A stretch of 64,000 bases of DNA from Paracyclopina nana (GCA_019096065.1 JAGUCH010000006.1:6964001-7028000); one strand, 5' to 3'. Shown: positions 1 to 11,099, numbered from the stretch's first letter. Notes: a model not told the origin generated them from the sequence alone. A program made the numbers and translations.

Positions 1-125
1 TTTAAATACTATAATTTACAAAATACTATAATTTTAAAAGATACTATTATTTAAAACATACTATAATTAGGAAATAACTTTTATTTGGAACTTACTTTGT
101 TGCATTTGCATACCGAGTTTAAGTT
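1..125. repeat. AT-rich ATACTATAAT mini-array
   Basis: The first 70 bases hold about four imperfect copies of a roughly 18-20 bp AT-rich unit containing ATACTATAAT. The array is cut by the window edge, so its true length is unknown. Nothing coding is seen. Confidence 0.5.
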
Positions 126-127
126 TA

Positions 128-900
128 AGCAAAGCTAAGGCTAAGATAAGCAAGGTCACTTTTCAGGCTTTTAACTCAGTAATTCCTGAGTCAATTGGTA
201 CCAAAGTTAGCAAGTTTCATACTTAGGCTATCTCAATAGCGCATGCCAAATTTAGTCGAGATCCGAGGCCGCTACGCAGAGGCCGTTGTTGCCTTGCTTA
301 ACTTCTAGCGTAGCTAGCTTCAAGCAAAGCGAAAACGACCTTGACAAATCATCCTCGGATCTCCACCAAATTTGGCATAGACATTTGCTATGTGATCCTC
401 ATGATTTCTACGGCATTTGTTTCAAGTCATCTCACTCATTACTGAGTCACGAGCCTACAAAGCGCCTTGCTTTGCTCTGCTCAACGAATAAGCGAGGTTG
501 AATTCGCTCCTTTTTTCTGACATATGGATTCTTGAGAGTGATATATGGTTGTCTCTTAACCTTTTAGGCTATCTCAATAGCGCATGCCAAATTTAGTCGA
601 GATCCGAGGCCGCTACACAGAGGCCATTGTCGCCTTGCTTAACTTCCAGCGTAGCTAGCTTTAAGCAAAGCGAAAACGACCTTGACAAATCATCCTCGGA
701 TCTCCACCAAATTTGGCATGGACATTTGCTATGTGATCCTCATGATTTCTACGGCATTTGTTTCAAGTCATCTCACTCATTACTGAGTCGCGAGCCTCGA
801 AAGCGCCTTGCTTAGCTTCGCTCAACGAATAAGCGAGGTTGAATTCGCTCCTTTTTTCTGACATATGGATTCTTGAGAGTGATGGTTGTCTCTTAACCCT
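128..900. mobile_element. Fold-back element, family FB1, with internal 341-bp tandem duplication
   Basis: The left part (about 128-290) and the right part (about 345-500) are inverted copies of each other. They share GAGATCCGAGG near the centre and ACTCAGTAAT further out. The stretch from 225 is repeated almost unchanged from 566 (offset 341), so a second, left-truncated copy follows in tandem. Short open frames at 286 and 627 come from this duplication and are not genes. The same family recurs at 16109-16495 and 18213-18579. No transposase is present, so it is non-autonomous. The palindromic form is seen directly; DNA transposon ancestry is inferred. Confidence 0.7.
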
Positions 901-1887
901 GTCCCATATGTCAAGTCACAATTGTGGAAGGGGATTGAAAAGATGAGCAGATTAGGTGAAAAAGATGAATATTGCATGCTGAGCCCAAATGTCGACCCAT
1001 CACTCCCTTTTTGCCCCCAAATGGATGGAGACATTTCATGCTTTTTACTTAGCCGAGGGCCCGCTCATCTGCCAATTTTGAGAAAATGCTATTTTTGAAA
1101 TTCTCTTCCATTCTAAATTATGCCAATTTTGAAAATGGTCATTTTAAATTTGAATGGAGTTTTAAGGGCCAAAAAAGAATTAAAAACTAGATTTTTATCT
1201 ATTTAAGTAAACATATGTATAAGTATGTATTATTTTTCTTTTTTCGTGGGAAAAATAGTTATTTTTCAAGAACTTTTTTTTGCGTATATGTTCAAACTTT
1301 GATAAATAGTGATTTTCAAAACTTTTTTTTAAGCTGTAATTTTCAAATTATTTGTTTTTTAAAAATTGCCAATTTTGAAAAATTATTTATATAGTCATTT
1401 TCAGGCTGAATTATTTATTAAAATTGCATTATTTTTTAGATTTCCTTCAAGTGATTTTGAAATGCCATTATTTTGCAAATTGTGAATTTTACCATATTTT
1501 ATTGCAAACTTTCATAGTTTTAACTTTTTTAAGGTAATATGTAAAAATACGCTTTTTAAAGAACAAACATTGGCAGATGAGCAGGGTCTTGGCCAATGGT
1601 GTGAATAACAGCGACATTTATTGACTCAAACGTGTTTTCTCAATAGTGAAAAGAAGCCAATAATTCAGGATTTTTAAGGCCGAAAAAGCCGTAAAAGTGA
1701 TGCTGACACCAAAAGGATGCTCACGCATAAAAACCAATCCTTTCTTAGCCTAATTGAGAAATCTGCGGCCAAAAAGGGCAGCAAATCTTTTAAAAGCCTC
1801 CACGAGGTGGAAAACAAGGTTTGAAAACATGGCAAAAACTGGTTAAATAAGTTAAATAAGCAGAAATGTCTGAGGGTTTAAAAAATT
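901..1887. other. AT-rich intergenic stretch, no gene seen
   Basis: About 1070-1560 is a degenerate AT-rich series of CAATTTTGAAAA-like phrases and T runs. 1560-1880 is non-repetitive. It probably lies in the large intron upstream of the exon at 2780, because the acceptor there needs a donor to its left and no homeodomain or LIM exon is visible in 1-2779. Confidence 0.5.
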
Positions 1888-2760
1888 GACTCAAACATGT
1901 GAGTTAAACATGTGATTTATATATGTGAGTCAAATGTATGTGAGTCCAATGTATGTGAGTCAATTATGTGAGTCAGTTATGTGAGTCAATTATGTGAGTC
2001 AGATATGTGAGTCAATTATGTGAGTCAGTTATGTGAGTCAAACCTGTGAGTCAAATCTGGAAGTCTACCACGTGAGTCAAACCTGTGAGTCAAACCTGTG
2101 AGTCAAATCTGGAAGTCTACCATTCGAGTCAAATATGTGAGTCAAAATTGTGAGTCAAATATGTGAGTCAAATATGTGAGTCAAAATGGTGAGTCAAATA
2201 TGTGAGTCCAATGTATGTGAGTCAAATATGTGAGTCAAATATGTGAGTCAAATATGAGAGCATAATCTATGAGCCAAATCTGTGAGCCAACCTGAGAGAC
2301 TTGTATGTGAGTTTGACAAGCCTAATATTTGTCATTATATACAAATCTTCGAGTCATGTCTATTTTTAAATCTATGAGTCAAATTTGTGTATTGAATCTA
2401 TGAGTCAATTTCCTAAGGCAAATCTATGATGTGAGTCAAATCTATGAGGCATATTTACGAGTCAAATCTATGAGTCATATGTATAAGTCACATCTATGAG
2501 TCATATGTATAAGTCAAATTGATGAGTTAAATCCATTAGTCAAATCTATGAGTCAAATTGATGAGTCAAATTGATGAGTCAAATTGATGAGTCAAATCAA
2601 TGAGTCAAATCAATGAGTCAAATCAATGAGTCAAATCAATGAGTCAAATCAATGAGTCAAATCTATGAGTCAAATCAATGAGTCAAACCAATGAGTAAAA
2701 CCAATGAGTCAAACCAATGAGTCGAATCCTTGAGTCAAATCAATTAAAAGCATTAAAATA
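1888..2760. repeat. 13-bp minisatellite with TGAGTCA core
   Basis: About 60 imperfect head-to-tail copies of a 13-bp unit. The early copies resemble TGAGTCAAATATG and the later ones TGAGTCAAATCAA. Each intact unit holds TGAGTCA, the AP-1 consensus. The array stops about 20 bp before the splice acceptor at 2777-2779, so it lies at the 3' end of an intron. Confidence 0.9.
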
Positions 2761-2779
2761 CATTTTCTGCATTTTTCAG

Positions 2780-3092
2780 GTTTGGTTTCAAAACAAGCGA
2801 AGCAAAGAGAGGCGAATGAGGCAGATTTGCAACCGGAACAAGTACTCAAATATCGCCAGCAATTTCCCTCAAAAAACGCCACCCAACAACGGCTTCTTTT
2901 TCTACGATGAACGACGGCCAGAGTTGCCAGAGTTTCCAGCCGACTACCAGAGTTTCTCGCCAATTCTGGCCGAAAGTGGCCACTTTGAAAATGGTAAATA
3001 AACAGCTGACTTTCCAGGCATCTAATATGTATTTTTTTCAATTCACAGATCTTTTGCCATCAATGGAGGAAATTAATTCTGCTGAGCTTTAG
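2780..3092 (+). CDS. LIM-homeodomain protein, Lhx1/5 group, 3' terminal exons (partial)
   Basis: The last two exons of a LIM-homeobox gene whose earlier exons lie off the left edge. A polypyrimidine tract and CAG (2777-2779) open an exon at 2780 in phase 0 with VWFQNKRSKERRMRQ. This is homeodomain helix III from residue 47 on, with Trp48, Phe49, Gln50, Asn51, Lys52 and Arg53. The exon runs to 2993. A 55-bp GT-AG intron (2994-3048) follows, then 3049-3092 ends in NSAEL and TAG; together they encode 85 residues. Without splicing the frame stops two codons into the intron. An intron between homeodomain residues 46 and 47 is common in LIM-class genes. The C-terminal NNGFFFYDE resembles the conserved NGPFSFYGDY patch of vertebrate Lhx1, which supports Lhx1/5 over Lhx3/4, Islet or Lmx. 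Expected role: nuclear DNA-binding regulator of neural or mesodermal identity, acting with Ldb cofactors. Codon use is AT-rich, unlike the two intronless paralogs. I am sure of the homeodomain, fairly sure of the group. Confidence 0.85.
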
Positions 3093-3400
3093 CAATGTAA
3101 ACAAAATAATGCTGAGTCATCTCGTCAATTGTGATGCAACAGCAGCGCCACCTATCAACAAAAATTGCACCCAACTTGACAATGCAAAAGTTCTCGCTAG
3201 AAAAAACTTTGCCAAATTAAATGAGTCGTAATTTGACTCAGCTTGCCTCAAAAGTTGAATCAATCTAGGAAAATGATAGAGAAATCGTAAATTATGAGAG
3301 AAAATTGAAAATTAAAGCAGTATTACTTTGACCTAATTTAATATGCCTCAAAAACTGCCTCACTGGTTCATTTTGACTCATGTGACTCACGACTCACTCA
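3093..3400. other. 3' flank of the first Lhx1/5-like gene
   Basis: AT-rich, non-repetitive until about 3370. No exact AATAAA was found within 300 bp of the stop at 3092; ATTAAA-like strings occur near 3216 and 3312. No other gene is seen. Confidence 0.4.
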
Positions 3401-3870
3401 AATCTGAAAATTGACTCAAAATCTGAAAATTGACTCAATATCTGAGAATTGACTCAAAATTCGAGAATTGACTCAAAAATCGAGAGTTGGTTCAAAATTC
3501 GAGAATTGACTCAAAGATCGAGAGTTGGCTCAAAATTCGAGAATTGACTCAAAATTCGAGAGTTGGCTCAAAATTCGAGAATTGCCACAAAATTCGAGAA
3601 TTGACTCAAAAATCGAGAATTGCCTCGAAATTCGTGAATTGACTCAAAATTCGAGAATTGACTCAAAATTCCGAGAATTGACTCAAAATTCCGAGAATCG
3701 ACTCAAAATTCCGAGAATTGACTCAAAATTCCGAGAATTGACTCAAAATTCCGAGAATTGACTCAAAATTCCGAGAATTGACTGAAAATTCGAGAATTGA
3801 CTCAAGCTTCGAGAATTGACTCAAAATTCGAGAATTGGCTCAAAATTCCGAGAATTGACTCAAAATTCTG
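3400..3870. repeat. 19-20 bp minisatellite with TGACTCA core
   Basis: About 24 copies of a unit close to CGAGAATTGACTCAAAATT, the later ones with an extra C (20 bp). An open frame across 3525-3761 is only the array read as NSRIDSK repeats. Confidence 0.9.
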
Positions 3871-4269
3871 CAGAACTCACAAAATTGCAACTTTTACACT
3901 AAAATATACAGAAATTGGCATGACTCTTGACTTTAACGTTGCCTCATAAAAAAAGTGACTCTTAAAGCCGCTCGCAGAGAAAAAATCCACAGAGTTATAC
4001 GCAAGAGGAAAATGGGAAATGAGATATGTATGCTTCTTTGTTGTCTGTGGAAGACCACCAAAATGTGCATAAATTGGATGCAAATTGGCGAAAATTTCCC
4101 CATGCGGAACGAAAAGGCGCCGGGAAATGAATGAAGTAGCCAATTCTCAAATGGACCACAACAGATGTCTACGACTTTTTCTTCCGCGGCGCGCATTATT
4201 CATAGACTTCAACGATCGGCGCGCATCACGTACACACTTGTCAATTTGACGCTCTTTTTGCTTACAATT
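3871..4269. other. Non-repetitive island
   Basis: About 400 bp without array structure, GC-richer at 4100-4230 (GGCGCGC occurs twice, near 4187 and 4217). Overlapping minus-strand open frames of 87-88 codons show no recognisable motif. Possible regulatory island; function unknown. Confidence 0.35.
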
Positions 4270-5070
4270 GTTATAATTGATGCGATTTCAGTCAAGTTGA
4301 CTCAATGTTCAGATTTCAGTTAATTTGGGCTCAGTTATCAGATCCAAAGTCAAATTTGACTCAGTTTTTAGATTTAGGGTGACTTTTGACTCAGTTTTCA
4401 GATTTAAAGTCAATTTTGACTCAGTTTTTATTTTGTACTCTGTTTTCTGTTTTTGCAGGTTATCAAAGTATTTTTTTGGTCAATTTTGCTCAATTTGAGT
4501 CGAGTCTAATTTTGTCAAGTCTTAATTTGATATTCAGGTCAATTTGAAGCAGGATTAATTCGAATGTGACTCTATTTTGCTAGTTTTGACTAACTTTTGA
4601 CTCATTTATAATTTAGTACCAAGTCGAATTTGACTAAGTTTATTGTAAGTTTTCAGGCAATGTTAGTGCAGTTTTGACTCATTTTGATTCATTTTGACAC
4701 AGTTTTGACTCAGTTTTGACTCAGTTTTGACTCAGTTTTGACTCATTTTGACTTTTATTACACTCAGTTTTGACTTTTATTAGACTTAGTTTTGATTTTT
4801 ATTAGACTCGGTTTTGATTTTGTTTTGACTCAGCTTTGACTCAGAGTTGACTTTGTTTTGATTTAATTACAATTTGGTATCAACTCGAATTTGACTCAAT
4901 CTATAATAAGCTTTCAGGCAATTTTAGTTTTGATTCATTTTGACTCAGTTTTGACTTTTACATAGTTTTTATTATAATTTAGTACCAATTCGAATTTGGC
5001 TAAGTTTAATGTCAGCTTTCAGGCAATGTTAGTGCAGTTTTGACTCATTTTGACTTTTATTAGACTCAGT
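4270..5070. repeat. Degenerate TTTTGACTCAG array
   Basis: Irregular repetition of a unit of about 11 bp close to TTTTGACTCAG, often interrupted. A longer phrase ending in TTTCAGGCAA recurs near 4650, 4915 and 5020, and again near 9340, which suggests higher-order duplication. Confidence 0.8.
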
Positions 5071-5072
5071 TT

Positions 5073-5290
5073 TTGGAGGGCGGGCCGAAGGCCCGCCCTC
5101 CACATTTCGCTGTGACCTATGTCGCTCCCCCGTTTGACACAGGAAACTGCACCAGGAAACTGCACAAGGATATCGACCAGGAAGTAAATTCTAATCTAGA
5201 AAAAGACAGAAAAATGTTTGCCACTCATGGGGTTTGAACCAGGGTCAGACAGTATGGGAATCGGACACTCTGTCACTGAGCCATCTTAAC
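5073..5290 (-). mobile_element. tRNA-derived SINE, copy A
   Basis: Read on the minus strand. A tRNA-like head starts near 5288 with an A-box-like TGGCTCAGTGA (5273-5283) and a B-box GGTTCAAACCC (5230-5240). A unique body with the phrase TTTACTTCCTGGTCGAT follows. The element ends in a perfect hairpin: 12-bp arms 5075-5086 and 5090-5101 around a three-base loop. Internal RNA polymerase III boxes plus a conserved tail define a SINE. The head lacks a good acceptor stem, so it is not a working tRNA gene. Confidence 0.8.
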
Positions 5291-5479
5291 ATCACACAAA
5301 AATTACAACTTTTGAGCATTTTAATTCAAAGAAAATGTTGAACAACATTTTGGGATGGCCCCAACACCTAGCAAATTATATGTTATGGCCACATTATATG
5401 TTTTTGTTGAGGGCATTTGAACATTTGTCCCACAAAAACTCAAAATGCAGTGCTTTCGAAAAAGTGACTGAAGCATATT
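5291..5479. repeat. SINE-cluster linker
   Basis: Sequence between SINE copies A and B, AT-rich. The phrase CAAAACTCAAA-like followed by GAAGCATATTATTG recurs near 5440, 5790, 6300 and 6530, so this linker belongs to a composite unit repeated with the SINE parts. Confidence 0.5.
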
Positions 5480-5650
5480 ATTGACCTATGTCATTCCCCT
5501 TTTTGAGACAGGAAACTGCACAAGAAAATTGACCAGGAAGTAAATTCTCTCACTGAAAAAACGAGAAAAAGTATTTTTGTCATCAACGGGGTCTGAACCC
5601 ACATCTCTCTGAGTACAAGTCGGACGCTCTACCTTTGTATATCTTGTATT
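5480..5650 (-). mobile_element. tRNA-derived SINE, copy B
   Basis: Same body as copy A (TTTACTTCCTGGTC on the minus strand) and a tRNA-like head near 5585-5645 with a degenerate B box. The GC hairpin tail is missing, so it is a truncated or decayed copy. Confidence 0.75.
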
Positions 5651-5858
5651 TCTAGTCTTATATTCAGTGCTTCTTGTAAAAAGGAAATTTTAAGAAGAGC
5701 AATATTCGGGCAATATTAGTGTGAGCGGACTGAAGGCCCGACCCCTGTCATTTTTTTGGGAGGGTGGGCCCTCAAAACTCAAACTGCAATACTATCAACT
5801 AAGGGATTGAAGCATATTATTGGGAGTGGTCAAATGGCCCACCACCTCTCAATTTTTT

Positions 5859-6060
5859 GGAGAGCGGGCCGAAGGCCTGCCCTCCACATTTTGCTGTGAC
5901 CTATGTCATTCCCTTTGTTGAGACAGGAAACTGCACAAGAAAATCGACCAGGAAGTAAATTCTCTCACCAAAAAAATGAGAAAAAGTACCTTTGTCATCT
6001 TTGATTTGAACCCATATCACTTTGAATACAAGTGCGACGCTCTTCCATTAAGCCATCATT
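5859..6060 (-). mobile_element. tRNA-derived SINE, copy C with hairpin tail
   Basis: Tail hairpin with arms at 5859-5870 and 5874-5885 around the same GAA loop (plus-strand reading), followed by the family body and a decayed tRNA-like head ending near 6055 (plus-strand CCATTAAGCCATCA is the A-box side). About 85-90 percent like copies A and B by eye. Confidence 0.75.
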
Positions 6061-6700
6061 ACTTCTTTCAATATCTGAAGTTTCAGGTTTGATATTAAGT
6101 ACTTTTTGTAAATAGAAAATTCTAAGAAGAGCAATATTCGAACAATATTAGTCAGACAATTTTTTTTCCACATTTCGCTATGACTTATGTTACTCCCCTG
6201 TTTCAAAAAACACGAAACTGTACAAGAGCAATATTAGTGGGAGCTGGCCAAATGCCCGTCCACTCTCATTATTTTTGGGAGGGCAGGCCCTCAAAACTCA
6301 AACTGTAATACCATCAGCAAAGTGATTGAAACATATTATTGGGAGTAAGCAAAAGGCAATTTTTTGGAGGGCAGGCCGAAGGCCTGTCTTCCACATTTCA
6401 CTTTGACTTATGTTACTCCCCTGTTTCTAAAAACAGGAAACTGTACAAGGGTAATATAAGTGGGAGCGGGCCAAAGGCCCACCCACTCTTATTATTTTTG
6501 GGAGGGCGGGCCCTCAAAATTCAAACAGCAATACTATCAACAAAGTAATTGAAGCACATTATTGGGAGTGGGTAAAAGGCCCATCCCCTCTCAATTTTTT
6601 TGGAGGGCGGGCTGAGGCCTGCCCTTCACATTTTGCTGTGACCTATGCTGCTCCCTAGTTTGAAACTGTAAAAAAATCAACCAGGAAGTATATTGAAAAT
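6061..6700. repeat. Fragmented SINE tails and GC-hairpin repeats
   Basis: Partial copies of the SINE body occur at about 6165-6225, 6390-6450 and 6620-6690. GC-rich hairpins recur at 6366-6392 and about 6602-6626. A second hairpin type with GCGGGCCAAAGGCCC sits near 6466 and, decayed, near 6245. The pattern suggests local tandem duplication of a composite unit. No gene is seen. Confidence 0.7.
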
Positions 6701-7456
6701 GAGACTTTACAGATCTGTCTTTTTGCTACTGGTTTTTGGTTGGAAAAAAGGCCAACTAAAGACTCATTGGAACATGACCAACTCATGAAGGACCCAGATC
6801 ATGCCCAACAAAACATATCAAGAAGATGACCTACAGGTATGACTGACCCAGACCATAGCATGACAAGGACCAACTACTATTCAAAAACATACTAAGTTGG
6901 GGCTAAATTGTGTAACCATGGCTGACTTAAATTCACCACAACAAGAAGAACTGACTTGTGAAGTTATTGGGTGACTTAACTAGCTAGGGCTGACTTGGTT
7001 AACCACAAACTACTTAGGAATGACTTGGGTAACTAAGACTAATTAAGCTTCACCTTGTGCAGCCACTTAAGAAGTGACTTGAGTCACCATTTCTGACTCT
7101 GGAAACCATAGCTGACTTGAGTAGCAATGGCTGACTTAGATTTACCAGGACATAGGTAGATTTTGGGCAGCCAGGTCCAAGAATTGACTAATCTATTAGT
7201 TGGTCTTGGTCTTTCAGTTGGTCTTAGTCAGCATTTGTGATCAAAGACTAGTTGGTCCATGTGGACAGTTGGGACTCCTACCCTTGGACCCACAACGGAT
7301 TGTCCATGGATAGACTACAATGAATTGGCCTCACAGGGACAAAACAAATCATTCTTGGATCACCTACTTTTACAGACAGTCCATGGATCGACAAGACTGA
7401 TCATCAATGGATCGACCATCCAGAACACACATGACATAGATAGACCAGGACAGACA
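6701..7456. repeat. Degenerate repeats of TGACTTGG- and GGATCGAC-type phrases
   Basis: 6900-7150 is a loose array of phrases built on CTGACTTAG or TGACTTGG. 7200-7450 repeats TTGGTC and GGATCGAC phrases. Units are too diverged for a clear period. An open frame from 7259 follows the repeats and has no known motif. Confidence 0.5.
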
Positions 7457-7562
7457 TACCGATTGAGTCATCAAAACCGGGTAAGCGCTATGGCCAATTC
7501 GGCCGGTTTATTTAGTGCAGCAGTGCAGCCAGCGCATTGCGTTTCTCATGACTCAATCGGTA
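7457..7562. mobile_element. Small palindromic element (about 106 bp)
   Basis: Perfect 14-base inverted repeat: TACCGATTGAGTCA at 7457-7470 and its complement at 7549-7562, enclosing GC-richer sequence. It may be a tiny MITE or a structured repeat. No target-site duplication could be fixed. Confidence 0.5.
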
Positions 7563-9290
7563 TATTGAGTTAGACAAGAAAAACCAACTGACACAAAAAA
7601 GCGATTTTCATGCTCACTAGAAATTCCATCAAATCACCAAATTCTCATTTTCAAGGCCAATTTTCAGCATCTTTATCATTTGAATGACTTGTAGGGGGTG
7701 CCAGTACTTTGATCTTAAAAGGGGTCCGTTTGAAAATCTACAAGTCAAGGTCTACTGGCGTCTGTTTTATGATCTACTGGCGTCGTTTTAAGGTCTATTC
7801 GCTGTAGATAAACAGGGAATTAAAACAGATCATAGTAGATCTTAACACAGAGGCCAATATACTTTAAAACACAGGTACAAAATTGTCTCCAGCTGCTCAG
7901 CATTAGATCTTAAAAATATGGGCATAGTTCATAAAACATAAACACCCTGTAGATCATAAAACATAGATCAAAGTATGGTTTCCCCTTGTAGGCTATCAAA
8001 AGTGTCCAAATTAGTAGATATTGACAAACTAAGATGAAAATTTGCCTTAAAAATAAATTTTTCTTGGATAAAGTCCATTTTTGGAGAAAAAGTAGAACAG
8101 CCATTTTTGGTTATTTTGAGGCTATCAAAATACAAATATTGTGACAAAAAAGGCCAACACACCATTTTAGGATAATCAATTGAAATTGGGCACGGATATT
8201 TATGGAATGATGAGCTATGGTAGCCTGTTTTTAGCTTAGGGCTATAATAAAAAGATGCCCACTTTGCTTGAATCGACTGGACGATTTGTCCTTGAATCAA
8301 CTATGAAAACATACAGTTTTTGGATTGACAAACGGATCAATCTTGTATAGACAAAAGACAGACAGTACTTGCATCAACACAACTAATCAGCCTTGGATCG
8401 ACTGAAATATACTGTTCTTGCATCAACTGAAAATTTCACTTTCCAAGCTTTTTTCAAACTCACTAGTATTTTAGGTAAAGGAAAAAAATGGTGATAAATT
8501 CACCATATGTATTTAACAAGCTTTTTCAACTTTCAAGCATTTCAAAATTTGGCTCAAGCAATCCCAAGCTTTGTGCTGTTGTAGCTCAAGCTTTCAAGCC
8601 AAGCAGAAACTCGTTCCATCAGCTAGCATTAAAATACAGAGTGCAGCTCCAAAATTGCAGCCACACTACAGCCGATTTGGCCCATGTATTTAATTCTTCA
8701 GAGCAGCCCGCTGAGTGCATTTTTGGAGCCGCATTTTGTACTGTCTTAAATCTAGCTATGCTTTTGCTGTAAGAGTCAAAATTCAGTAGCTTAGCACTTT
8801 CTCCTGCCATGGTAGTCTCTTTTGCCAGTCTATCCAAGGACAGTATGTTTTTGTCAATCAAGGGACAGTTTGTTACTGCATTCTTACAATGTACATTACG
8901 TTATAGCTTTCAATCCAAGTATGATCTGTTTATTATGCAGGGACAATCAGTTATGTTAGTCTATCCAGTCACAGTTCGTTTTAGTTGACCCGGCCACCCG
9001 ACAGTTGGTCTTGGTTCTAGCAAACAGTTGGTCCTGGTCTGAGTTCGTCTCAGTTGATCCATGTGTGGGACACTGGTCTTCTTAATATTAGCATATTTGC
9101 ACCTGAGTGCAGCTACACATATTGTGACTCAGGTCCATTAAGTGAAGGTTGCTGAATGAAAAAACTTTGTGATGTGAAGCATGCTTTCCATTTTTTATTA
9201 AAATAAAAGGCTACTTTCAAATATTTCCGTAGGCCCGCCCTCCGCTGTCCATTTATGGACGCCTTTACCTAGTGACTTTGTTTTTAGTCA
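7563..9290. other. Low-repeat intergenic region, no supported gene
   Basis: Mostly AT-rich. 7740-7870 repeats GTCTACTGGCGTC-like phrases. 8260-8440 has degenerate GGATCGACT phrases. 8640-8740 carries a short inverted repeat (GCAGCTCCAAAA opposite TTTTGGAGCCGC). 8940-9070 repeats CAGTTGGTC phrases. A 94-codon frame at 8488-8772 has no recognisable domain and overlaps the inverted repeat, so it is not called. Confidence 0.4.
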
Positions 9291-9490
9291 ATTACAATTT
9301 GGCATCAACTCGAATTTGACTCAATCTATGATAAGCTTTCAGGCAATTTTAGTTTTGACTCATTTTTGACTTAGGTTTATCTCAGTTTTGACTTGGCTTT
9401 TACTCATTTTTGACTTAGTTTTGACTCAATTATTATTTGGTATTGATGCATTTTTGACTATGTTTTGACTCAATTCCAGACCATAAGAGT
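9290..9490. repeat. TTTTGACTCA array fragment
   Basis: Same phrases as 4840-5070, including the run ending TTTCAGGCAATTTTAG, so it looks like a displaced copy of the 4.3-5.1 kb array separated by the SINE cluster and the following low-repeat region. Confidence 0.65.
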
Positions 9491-9774
9491 CAAGTTTTGC
9501 ACAGTGCCAAAGTTAGCAGCGTTGTCTGATAAGTGAAATTGGACACAGATGAAGCGCAGCAGTCGATTTCAACCCTTTAGTGCACTTGCACTCGCTGCTC
9601 TGCTCGGCATGAGGTCACTTTTAGCAGCAGCCTTTGAGGTCGCCGCGCGCTCACAAAGCGCTAATAAAACATGTTGACGTGGTAAACAATGCTCCTCAAA
9701 ATAGCATTTCCCACGAAAAGTCATCTTTAACTTTTTAAATTATATTTCAATTTATTAAATTTAAACTTACTTAA
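9491..9774. other. Non-repetitive island
   Basis: About 280 bp, GC-richer at 9540-9665 (GCCGCGCGCTC near 9650), with no open frame of note. Lies between an array and an inverted-repeat element; possible regulatory island. Confidence 0.3.
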
Positions 9775-10500
9775 TGAAAATGGCATTACGTAATGAATGC
9801 ATGTTAACTATCATATAATTTCATATAAAAGTGCTAAAAAAGCAACGTAACATGAAAAAGACGTATATTTCGACGTGCTTTTATGCTGAGACTAACGACA
9901 AATATAAAACAATATTAGTCGATTGTTAACTCTCAGTTTCATGCTCAGCTCCTTTCAATGAAATTGTCAATTCAAGCAGAATCTTTCACACCATGCAGGT
10001 TAAGGTTCATTTCATGGTTGGACATTTGTTCAGTATGCGATGAGAGTTTTATTGTAAAACTGAGAATAGGTCATGTGAGGACAGTGACGTATGAGCTTCT
10101 CAGTTTTCACATGTGGCTATAATAACAACTGACCAGCAGCAGCAGCAAAAAAGCCAACCCCTCGTTTTACCACCACCAAAACAGCACAGCGATGATTTTT
10201 CTTCTTCTTCTTTTCCCTGGCCGCCAAACTCAGCAGGTGTCAAGCTGACCGACAAGCAAGCCAAGCCACATACGCAGAAATGACGCCAAAACACTGAGCA
10301 AAAATAAGCCAAATGTCCAACCATGAAATGAACCCAAAACTGCACGGAGTGACTTTTGTTGCTTGATTGCACAATTTCATTGGTAGGAGCTGAGCATGAA
10401 ATTGAGAGTTAACAATCGACTAATATTGTTTAATATTTGACGTTACTTTGTTTAGATATACACGTTTGTAATTCATGTTACGTAACATTTTCATAGTGTT
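9775..10500. mobile_element. Long inverted-repeat (MITE-like) element
   Basis: Arms near 9900-10045 and 10310-10435 are inverted copies. ATTAGTCGATTGTTAACTCT at 9914 faces its complement near 10406, and the arm continues through GCTCAGCTCCT. More diverged outer arms carry TTACGTAA-type palindromes near 9785 and 10480. The centre is CAG/CTT-rich and encodes nothing recognisable. Non-autonomous DNA-transposon type by structure. Confidence 0.7.
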
Positions 10501-11099
10501 TTAAGTAATAATTTCTTATTTATAGCGTTTATCAAATACTTTCAAACTCATTAACTATTTGTTAACTTCAATTTCATTATTATTTTAGAATTAAAGAGTC
10601 GTTAAGCAATGTTTTTAAGTTAACAAGTTCAAAATTGTTAAATTATGATTGGAAAACACGAAATGAAATATTTAGTTTGACTCGCATTTCTGCTATGGAA
10701 AGAAGCCGACTGATTTTCCGCGTCTTTGCCACTCTCAACATCGGGTTCGAAAAAGGACCCGAGCAAGTAAAAAACTAAGAATTACATCATGCACACTAAC
10801 AGATATAATTTCGTTTCTAATTCTAAAACAACCTAAAGCCTAAAAGGTTCCAATTCATTGACTTTTTAAGGAGAACGAGTCAATTTCGCGTTTTATTTAA
10901 GCCCCAAAAATTGTGGCTCGACTTATCAAAAAAATTAAAATTATGCCTTAAAAATTGAAACAATTAAGAAATTGACCCTTGAAACAGAGTGTACAAAGTT
11001 TGCCTCACAATTTTAAATATTACAGTTTTCACTTTACAAAAAAAGGCTTTTTTATAGGAGTCGAATTTTCCGAAAAACTGACCAGTACAGTGACAAGGT
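10501..11099. other. AT-rich 5' flank of the second LIM-homeobox gene
   Basis: Unique AT-rich sequence without arrays. No exon recognised. It may hold distal promoter elements of the gene at 11357. Confidence 0.35.

Noticed and set aside
8488-8772. 94-codon frame as a gene
   Set aside because: No recognisable domain, no splice context, and it overlaps a short inverted repeat on which the opposite strand is equally open.
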